Below, one piece after another: positions 13,457 to 18,248 of a stretch of 18,248 nt of DNA (the first letter of the stretch is position 1; each line of letters starts with the position of its first letter). The DNA is taken from NCBI GenBank assembly GCA_030620735.1, contig JAUXDV010000008.1, forward strand, positions 1-18,248, given 5' to 3'. The position numbers and the translations under genes are program-made. The DNA comes from Gammaproteobacteria bacterium. Lineage in GTDB: Bacteria > Pseudomonadota > Gammaproteobacteria > Chromatiales > Chromatiaceae. A model generated the notes under the pieces. It was not told the origin of the DNA. It searched no databases and was given only the letters and a program-made list of their open reading frames with translations.

Positions 13457-14734
13457 ATGAGTGACGATATAAAGACCCCGGATGATGAGAAACTCCTCTA
13501 TTGCTCTTTTTGCGGCAAGAGCCAGCATGAAGTACGCAAACTGATTGCCGGACCATCCGTCTTTATCTGTGACGAGTGCGTCGAACTTTGCAATGATATT
13601 ATCCGGGAAGAGATCCAGGGCGCGGCTTCTGATGAGATGGGCGGGCTGCCCAAGCCAAAGGAGATCAATGCATGGCTGGATGATTACGTTATTGGTCAAA
13701 AGCGCGCCAAGAGAGTGCTCTCGGTGGCTGTCTATAATCACTACAAGCGTCTCGAGGTCGTTGCCCAGCAGAAGAAAGATGATGTCGAAATCGCCAAGAG
13801 TAATATTCTCCTGATCGGCCCGACCGGTTCCGGTAAAACCCTGCTGGCTGAAACGCTGGCGCGGTTGTTGAATGTTCCTTTTACGATTGCAGATGCAACG
13901 ACCCTGACCGAAGCCGGCTATGTGGGCGAGGATGTTGAAAATATTATCCAGAAGCTGCTGCAAAAATGTGATTATGACGTCGACAAGGCGCAGAACGGCA
14001 TCGTTTATATTGATGAAATCGACAAGATCTCGCGTAAATCAGATAATCCGTCGATTACCCGCGATGTTTCCGGTGAGGGTGTGCAGCAGGCGCTGCTGAA
14101 GTTGATCGAAGGCACGGTGGCTTCGGTTCCGCCCCAGGGAGGGCGCAAGCATCCACAGCAGGAGTTCCTGCAAGTGAATACCGGCAATATTCTGTTTATT
14201 GTTGGCGGAGCTTTTTCCGGTCTGGAGAAGGTCATCCGGGAGCGTTCCGAGAAGGGCGGCATCGGCTTCTCTGCTGAAGTTCACAGCAAGGACGAAGATC
14301 AAAATCTGGGTGAGATTTTTGCCGATGTCGAGGCGGAGGATCTGATCAAGTTTGGTCTGATTCCGGAGTTCGTCGGCCGTCTTCCCGTGATCGCCACGCT
14401 CGAAGAGCTGGATGAAGATGCACTGGTACGGATTTTAACAGAGCCGAAAAATGCGCTCACCAAGCAGTATAGCCGTCTCTTCGAGATGGAAGGCGCCGAA
14501 CTTGAGATTCGTGACGACGCACTGCATGCTATCGCCCTCAAAGCGATGGCGCGCAAGACCGGCGCGCGGGGCTTGCGCACGCTGTTGGAACAGATTCTGC
14601 TTGATACCATGTATGATCTCCCATCAATGGACGATGTTTCCAAAGTTGTTGTCGATGAGACGGTTGTTTCCGGCGACATCGCCCCCTATATTATCATCGA
14701 GGGCGGCGAAAAAAGAGCCGCCCTGTCTGACTGA
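13457..14734 (+). CDS. clpX: ATP-dependent Clp protease, ATP-binding subunit ClpX
   Basis: ClpX is a hexameric AAA+ unfoldase that recognises tagged proteins and feeds them to ClpP. The 425 residues match E. coli (424). The N-terminal zinc domain has Cys16, Cys19, Cys38 and Cys41. Walker A is GPTGSGKT (121-128) and Walker B IVYIDE (182-187). The pore RKH loop is at 230-232, and the ClpP-contact IGF loop at 269-271 (GGIGFSAE). The sensor-2 stretch KTGARGLR is near the C-terminus. The complete IGF loop supports pairing with the adjacent ClpP. A 7-bp hairpin GGGCGGC/GCCGCCC lies within the last codons (14701-14723). No strong ribosome binding site is visible; a GGTAGAAG lies about 5 bases before the ATG. 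Confidence 0.98.
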   Translation: MSDDIKTPDDEKLLYCSFCGKSQHEVRKLIAGPSVFICDECVELCNDIIREEIQGAASDEMGGLPKPKEINAWLDDYVIGQKRAKRVLSVAVYNHYKRLEVVAQQKKDDVEIAKSNILLIGPTGSGKTLLAETLARLLNVPFTIADATTLTEAGYVGEDVENIIQKLLQKCDYDVDKAQNGIVYIDEIDKISRKSDNPSITRDVSGEGVQQALLKLIEGTVASVPPQGGRKHPQQEFLQVNTGNILFIVGGAFSGLEKVIRERSEKGGIGFSAEVHSKDEDQNLGEIFADVEAEDLIKFGLIPEFVGRLPVIATLEELDEDALVRILTEPKNALTKQYSRLFEMEGAELEIRDDALHAIALKAMARKTGARGLRTLLEQILLDTMYDLPSMDDVSKVVVDETVVSGDIAPYIIIEGGEKRAALSD

Positions 14735-14752
14735 CGGTTTCATTTAACAAGA

Positions 14753-14792
14753 TCCCGGATCACGTGCAGCGCCGGCGCTGCACGGAAACGGG
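14753..14792. promoter_or_regulatory. Perfect 20-bp palindrome between clpX and lon
   Basis: GTGCAGCGCC (14764-14773) is followed directly by its exact complement GGCGCTGCAC (14774-14783). Outer TCCCG (14753-14757) and CGGGA (14788-14792) can extend the stem. A T6 run follows after a 5-base gap, so it may act as a weak clpX terminator; as DNA it could be a binding site for a dimeric regulator. Confidence 0.5.
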
Positions 14793-14821
14793 AAGTTGTT
14801 TTTTAGATAGCCCCCCCATTC

Positions 14822-14871
14822 CCAGCAGGATGCTTCCGCTGGAAACACCTCGACTCTGATTGTCTCAGAGT
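14822..14871 (+). promoter_or_regulatory. lon leader hairpins and possible heat-shock -10
   Basis: CCAGC-A-GGA / TCC-GCTGG (14822-14842) and ACTCTGA-TTGTC-TCAGAGT (14853-14871) are two compact hairpins before the lon ribosome binding site (AAGAGAG, about 14878-14884). Just upstream, CCCCATTC (14814-14821) resembles the sigma-32 -10 element, but the matching -35 (GTTGTTT) is poor and slightly too close, so heat-shock control is only a suggestion. Confidence 0.35.
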
Positions 14872-14890
14872 GATTACAAGAGAGTAATTC

Positions 14891-17326
14891 ATGGTACAAG
14901 AGAAAAGCAAAGGCAGTGTCGTGGAACTACCCGATGACATTGCCATCCTGCCGCTGAGAGATGTCGTGGTCTACCCTCACATGGTGATACCACTGTTTGT
15001 CGGGCGTGAAAAATCAATACATGCACTCGATTATGCAACCCGGCATAACCAGCCTGTCCTGCTGGTGGCGCAGAGAAGCGCCGATGTTGACGATCCTTCG
15101 ACAGCAGAGATCTATGAGATCGGAACCCTGGCGAATATATTACAGCTGTTAAAGCTGCCGGACGGCACTGTCAAAGTGCTGGTCGAAGGCGCCTACCGCG
15201 TCAGGGTAGGGGCATTTCTTGAGACAGATGCCTTCTATCGCTCTGCTCCCGAGCGCCTTGACGAGGGAGAGATGGCCGACGACAGGGAGACGGATGTCTT
15301 CATGCGTTCGGCCCTGTCGATGTTTGATCACTATGTCAAACTGAATAAAAAGGTTCCGCCGGAGGTTTTGACCTCGCTGGCCAGTATTGACGATCCCAGC
15401 CGCCTCGCCGACACCATGGCGGCGCACATGTCGCTGAAGCTGGATGAAAAGCAGAAGGTGCTGGAGATTGTCGATGTTCAGCAGCGGCTTGAGCATCTCA
15501 TGCGACTGGTGGAGGAGGAGAATGATGTCCTCCAGCTGGAGAAGCGTATCCGTGGCCGCGTCAAGGGACAGATGGAAAAAAACCAGCGCGAGTATTATCT
15601 CAACGAGCAGATGAAAGCCATCCAGAAAGAGCTGGGTGAGATGGATGATGCGCCTAACGAGATAGACGGGCTGAGCGAAAAAATCGAAAAAGCGGGGATG
15701 CCTAAAGAGGCCAAGAAGAAGGCGTTGGGCGAGCTCAACAAACTCAAGATGATGTCGCCGATGTCAGCTGAAGCCACCGTGGTGCGCAACTATATCGATA
15801 CCCTGGTCGGCATTCCCTGGAAAAAGCGCTCGCGGGTCAATAATGACATCATCAAGGCGGAAGAGATACTTGATGCTGATCACTATGGCCTTGAGAAGGT
15901 CAAGGAGCGTATTCTCGAGTACCTTGCCGTACAACAGCGTGTGCGCAAGCTTAAAGGGCCGATTTTGTGTCTTGTCGGCCCTCCCGGCGTCGGTAAAACC
16001 TCGCTTGGACAGTCGATTGCGCGTTCAACCGGACGTAAATATGTACGCATGGCTTTGGGAGGTGTACGGGATGAGGCGGAGATACGCGGTCATCGCCGCA
16101 CCTATATCGGCGCCATGCCAGGCAAAATCGTACAGAATCTGAGCCGCGTGGAAACGCGCAATCCGCTCTTTCTGCTGGATGAAATCGACAAGATGGCGAT
16201 GGATTTCCGTGGCGACCCCGCCTCTGCGCTGCTGGAGGTGCTGGATCCGGAGCAGAACCACACCTTCCAGGATCACTACCTGGAGGTCGATCTGGATCTC
16301 TCTGACATCATGTTCGTCGCAACGGCCAATACCATGAACATCCCCCCGGCCCTGCTCGACAGGATGGAGGTGATTCGCCTCTCCGGTTATACCGAGGATG
16401 AAAAGCTCAATATTGCCGTCAAATATCTGATTCCCAAGCAGAAAAAAAACAACGGCCTGAAAGAGAATGAGCTCGAAATGAGTGATGTGGTGGTGCGTGA
16501 CATCATCCGCTACTACTCGCGTGAAGCGGGTGTGCGCAATCTCGAGCGCGATATTGCCAAGATCTGTCGCAAGGTCGTCAAGGATGTGCTCCTCAAAAGC
16601 AGCAAAAAGAGTGTGCGAATCACTCCTGCAAGACTGGAAAAATATCTCGGCGTCAGGCGTTTCAGTTTCGGCGTGGCCGATGAACTCGACCAGGTTGGTC
16701 AGGTGAACGGACTGGCCTGGACAGAAGTGGGTGGTGAGTTGCTGCGCATTGAAGCCGCGCTGGTGAAGGGCAAAGGCGGTATGCAGTTGACAGGGCAGCT
16801 CGGGGATGTCATGAAAGAGTCGATTCAGGCGGCCATGACAGTCGTTCGCAGCCGTGCAGATATACTGGGGATAGAGCCGGACTTCTACCAGAAGCAGGAG
16901 GCGCATATCCACGTTCCTGAAGGCGCCACGCCCAAAGATGGACCAAGCGCCGGAGTTGGCATGTGTACAGCGCTGGTATCGGTGCTCACAGGCATCAAGG
17001 TGCGTGCTGATGTCGCCATGACAGGTGAAATTACCCTGCGAGGCGAGGTTCTGCCCATCGGCGGTCTCAAGGAAAAACTCCTGGCGGCGCTGCGCGGCGG
17101 CATCAAGACGGTTTTGATTCCGAAAGAGAATGAGAAAGATCTTGTCGAAATACCAAAAAATGTCAAACAGGGTCTGGACATTCGTCCTGTTCAGTGGATC
17201 GAGGAGGTGCTCGAGATGGCGCTGGTGAGCCAACCCGAGCCGCATGGCGGCGAAGATGTATCTGTAGAAAAACCTGTCACAGGGAAGCAGGGAGAAAATA
17301 AAAAAACAGCTGTTATCAAACATTGA
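14891..17326 (+). CDS. lon: Lon protease (ATP-dependent, LonA type)
   Basis: Lon degrades misfolded proteins and specific regulators in the cytoplasm as a hexamer. The 811-residue protein has the N-terminal substrate-binding domain (about 15-210, starting LPLRDVVVYPHMVIPLFVGRE), a coiled-coil linker, and the AAA+ module with Walker A GPPGVGKT (363-370) and Walker B FLLDEID (427-433). The protease domain has catalytic Ser686 (PKDGPSAGVG) and Lys729 (GGLKEKLLAA), at the same 43-residue spacing as E. coli S679/K722. It is about 27 residues longer than E. coli Lon, mostly in a low-complexity charged C-terminal tail (about 780-811, ending KKTAVIKH). The position between clpX and hupB is canonical. 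Confidence 0.98.
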   Translation: MVQEKSKGSVVELPDDIAILPLRDVVVYPHMVIPLFVGREKSIHALDYATRHNQPVLLVAQRSADVDDPSTAEIYEIGTLANILQLLKLPDGTVKVLVEGAYRVRVGAFLETDAFYRSAPERLDEGEMADDRETDVFMRSALSMFDHYVKLNKKVPPEVLTSLASIDDPSRLADTMAAHMSLKLDEKQKVLEIVDVQQRLEHLMRLVEEENDVLQLEKRIRGRVKGQMEKNQREYYLNEQMKAIQKELGEMDDAPNEIDGLSEKIEKAGMPKEAKKKALGELNKLKMMSPMSAEATVVRNYIDTLVGIPWKKRSRVNNDIIKAEEILDADHYGLEKVKERILEYLAVQQRVRKLKGPILCLVGPPGVGKTSLGQSIARSTGRKYVRMALGGVRDEAEIRGHRRTYIGAMPGKIVQNLSRVETRNPLFLLDEIDKMAMDFRGDPASALLEVLDPEQNHTFQDHYLEVDLDLSDIMFVATANTMNIPPALLDRMEVIRLSGYTEDEKLNIAVKYLIPKQKKNNGLKENELEMSDVVVRDIIRYYSREAGVRNLERDIAKICRKVVKDVLLKSSKKSVRITPARLEKYLGVRRFSFGVADELDQVGQVNGLAWTEVGGELLRIEAALVKGKGGMQLTGQLGDVMKESIQAAMTVVRSRADILGIEPDFYQKQEAHIHVPEGATPKDGPSAGVGMCTALVSVLTGIKVRADVAMTGEITLRGEVLPIGGLKEKLLAALRGGIKTVLIPKENEKDLVEIPKNVKQGLDIRPVQWIEEVLEMALVSQPEPHGGEDVSVEKPVTGKQGENKKTAVIKH

Positions 17327-17330
17327 TATC

Positions 17331-17453
17331 GTTGCGAGCGTAGCGGACTCTCCTTCTCGCAATTACAGGGAGATGACAGCCACACGTCATTGCGAGGAGC
17401 CTAAGCGACGCGGCAATCTGCTCGGGAGATTGCCGCGCTGCGCTCGCAATGAC
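17331..17453. repeat. Dispersed palindromic repeat, copy 6 (one degraded plus one full unit)
   Basis: A worn unit (GTTGCGAG 17331-17338 to CTCGCAATTAC 17356-17366) starts 4 bases after the lon stop. A full unit follows: GTCATTGCGAG (17386-17396), CGCGGCAATCT (17409-17419), AGATTGCCGCG (17427-17437), CTCGCAATGAC (17443-17453), able to form a very stable hairpin. A T8 run (17476-17483) lies 22 bases further on. The remaining 17484-17600 part of this 395-base gap shows no gene. Confidence 0.9.
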
Positions 17454-17602
17454 AGCAGAATTCGGAATCGAGGGGTTTTTTTTCTTAAAACTGAAAATAT
17501 ATTCCGTTGCTGCTGTTTGTGAAACTCTCATGGAATCAACTCTCTGCAACACTCTGTTTTGTATCTGCGCCAATGTTATCTGATAAAAATCTCGAAACAG
17601 GC

Positions 17603-17631
17603 TTGACAGCAGGGCCTGCAATGTATGTAAT
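17603..17631 (+). promoter_or_regulatory. Sigma-70 promoter for hupB
   Basis: A perfect -35 TTGACA (17603-17608) and TGTAAT (17626-17631) are spaced by exactly 17 bases. The predicted start near 17638 leaves a leader of about 85 bases. Confidence 0.8.
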
Positions 17632-17721
17632 CAATCGCCTGAAAACTGCAGTCTGTCAGGCATAGCTGTAGAATAAGAATGAAGAACTCCACTGAACAAT
17701 ACCGGGAATGAGGAAAATTTT

Positions 17722-17994
17722 ATGAATAAAAGTGAATTGATCGATTCAATAGCAGAGAGCGCTGATATCAGCAAAGCAAAAGCGGGTATGGCGCTTGAGG
17801 GCATGGTGTCAGCGATTACTGGCGCCCTGAAAAATGGCGACACAGTTTCACTGATTGGATTTGGAACATTCTCTGTGCGTGATCGTGCAGCACGCATGGG
17901 ACGCAATCCGCGCACCGGTGAAGAGATTCAAATCAAGGCTTCAAGAAATCCCGCATTTAAGGCTGGCAAAGCTCTCAAGGATGCAGTAAACTAG
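17722..17994 (+). CDS. hupB: DNA-binding protein HU, beta type
   Basis: HU is a small dimeric protein that bends and compacts DNA in the nucleoid. The 90 residues are the standard length: helical dimerisation part (1-45), then the GFGTFSVRDRAARMGRNPRTGEE signature (about 47-69) with the DNA-arm RNPRTG and the intercalating proline, and the final helix. The ATG follows AGGA (17711-17714) at 7 bases. Position after lon marks it as the HU-beta gene. No terminator separates it clearly from the two downstream tRNA genes, so one transcript may carry all three. Confidence 0.97.
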   Translation: MNKSELIDSIAESADISKAKAGMALEGMVSAITGALKNGDTVSLIGFGTFSVRDRAARMGRNPRTGEEIQIKASRNPAFKAGKALKDAVN

Positions 17995-18012
17995 CGCGCC
18001 TCATGACAAGGG

Positions 18013-18028
18013 TCTGTTGAAAAACAGA
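18013..18028 (+). other. GAAA-tetraloop hairpin between hupB and tRNA-Val
   Basis: TCTGTT (18013-18018) and AACAGA (18023-18028) pair around a GAAA loop, a stable GNRA tetraloop. Only TTCC follows, so it is at most a weak terminator. It could protect the hupB mRNA 3' end after tRNA processing. Confidence 0.55.
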
Positions 18029-18037
18029 TTCCTTCAT

Positions 18038-18113
18038 GGGTGCTTAGCTCAGCTGGGAGAGCGTCGCCCTTACAAGGCGAATGTCGGGGGTTCGATCCCC
18101 TCAGCACCCACCA
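18038..18113 (+). tRNA. tRNA-Val (anticodon UAC)
   Basis: This 76-base gene has a perfect 7-bp acceptor stem (GGGTGCT/AGCACCC), an anticodon stem TCGCC/GGCGA with loop CTTACAA (UAC at 18071-18073), a T loop TTCGATC, and an encoded CCA. It is followed 8 bases later by tRNA-Asp. Confidence 0.98.
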
Positions 18114-18121
18114 GAATATTT

Positions 18122-18198
18122 GGAGCGGTAGTTCAGTTGGTTAGAATACCGGCCTGTCACGCCGGTGGTCGCGGGTTCGAGTCCCGTCCGCTCCGCCA
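18122..18198 (+). tRNA. tRNA-Asp (anticodon GUC)
   Basis: This 77-base gene has a perfect acceptor stem (GGAGCGG/CCGCTCC), the G discriminator base required by aspartyl-tRNA synthetase, an anticodon stem CCGGC/GCCGG with loop CTGTCAC (GUC at 18156-18158), and an encoded CCA. Confidence 0.98.
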
Positions 18199-18209
18199 CT
18201 ATTCAGAAA

Positions 18210-18237
18210 GGGGCATCCATCCGGATGCCCCTTTTTT
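18210..18237 (+). terminator. Intrinsic terminator after the tRNA pair
   Basis: GGGGCATCC (18210-18218) and GGATGCCCC (18223-18231) form a perfect 9-bp stem with a 4-base loop, followed by TTTTTT. It ends the hupB / tRNA-Val / tRNA-Asp unit. Confidence 0.95.
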
Positions 18238-18248
18238 ATTAATTGGAA

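Noticed and set aside
14701..14723. GGGCGGC/GCCGCCC hairpin at the end of clpX considered as a terminator
   Set aside because: It is inside the coding sequence and not followed by a T-run; the codons read normally.
14795..14821. Full sigma-32 promoter before lon
   Set aside because: The -10-like CCCCATTC is suggestive, but the -35 is poor and the spacing short, so it is mentioned only as a possibility.
16025..17362. 445-residue open frame on the minus strand opposite lon
   Set aside because: It lies wholly opposite the intact lon gene, has His/Asp/Gln-rich composition typical of an antisense frame, and shows no family motif.
13185..17453. Repeats considered as a CRISPR array
   Set aside because: The units are far apart, palindromic and of uneven spacing, with no regular spacers and no cas genes.

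Overview
The window looks like a stretch of ordinary gammaproteobacterial core chromosome. Two conserved neighbourhoods support this: hemJ / argC / DUF6776-like / bactofilin / erpA / mepM-type peptidase / tyrS, which resembles the Pseudomonas layout, and tRNA-Leu / tig / clpP / clpX / lon / hupB / tRNA-Val / tRNA-Asp. Base composition is moderate and even, and no phage, transposase, CRISPR or defence gene is visible. A free-living or symbiotic Chromatiales-like organism would fit, but the sequence alone does not settle genus or order.

Left part (1-5213). A truncated hemJ (haem synthesis) and a DUF4126 membrane protein lie on the minus strand. Divergent from them, argC (arginine synthesis) leads a plus-strand run: a coiled-coil membrane protein with a strongly basic tail, a bactofilin, and erpA (Fe-S cluster delivery). 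erpA seems to have its own promoter, overlapped by a good match to a type 1 IscR site. A LysM/M23 endopeptidase of the MepM type faces this run. Bactofilin, coiled-coil protein and peptidase together suggest a cell-wall or cell-shape neighbourhood.

Middle part (5361-10820). tyrS is followed closely by a short FimV-like membrane protein and by prmB (ribosomal protein L3 glutamine methyltransferase), whose start overlaps the stop of the FimV-like gene. After a repeat-rich gap come an unrecognised 107-residue protein and hemN (oxygen-independent haem synthesis), overlapping by 8 bases. A small two-helix membrane protein follows on the opposite strand.

Right part (10966-18248). tRNA-Leu(UAG), trigger factor, ClpP, ClpX, Lon and HU form the usual proteostasis cluster. 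tig and clpP overlap. A terminator plus two candidate promoters separate clpX from clpP. lon has a structured leader. hupB has a clear sigma-70 promoter and is followed by tRNA-Val(UAC) and tRNA-Asp(GUC), ending at a strong terminator.

The most unusual material is between genes. A dispersed palindromic repeat (core arms GATTGCCGCG and CGCAATGAC) sits in six intergenic places, nearly always just after a stop codon, and supplies the last ten codons of prmB. A second REP-like inverted pair lies before the unknown gene. The 5' end of hemJ is duplicated around a small composite repeat. No clearly new multi-gene system was found; the best leads are the rebuilt hemJ start, the basic-tailed protein beside bactofilin, the mini-FimV, the IscR-like site and the gene-end repeats.
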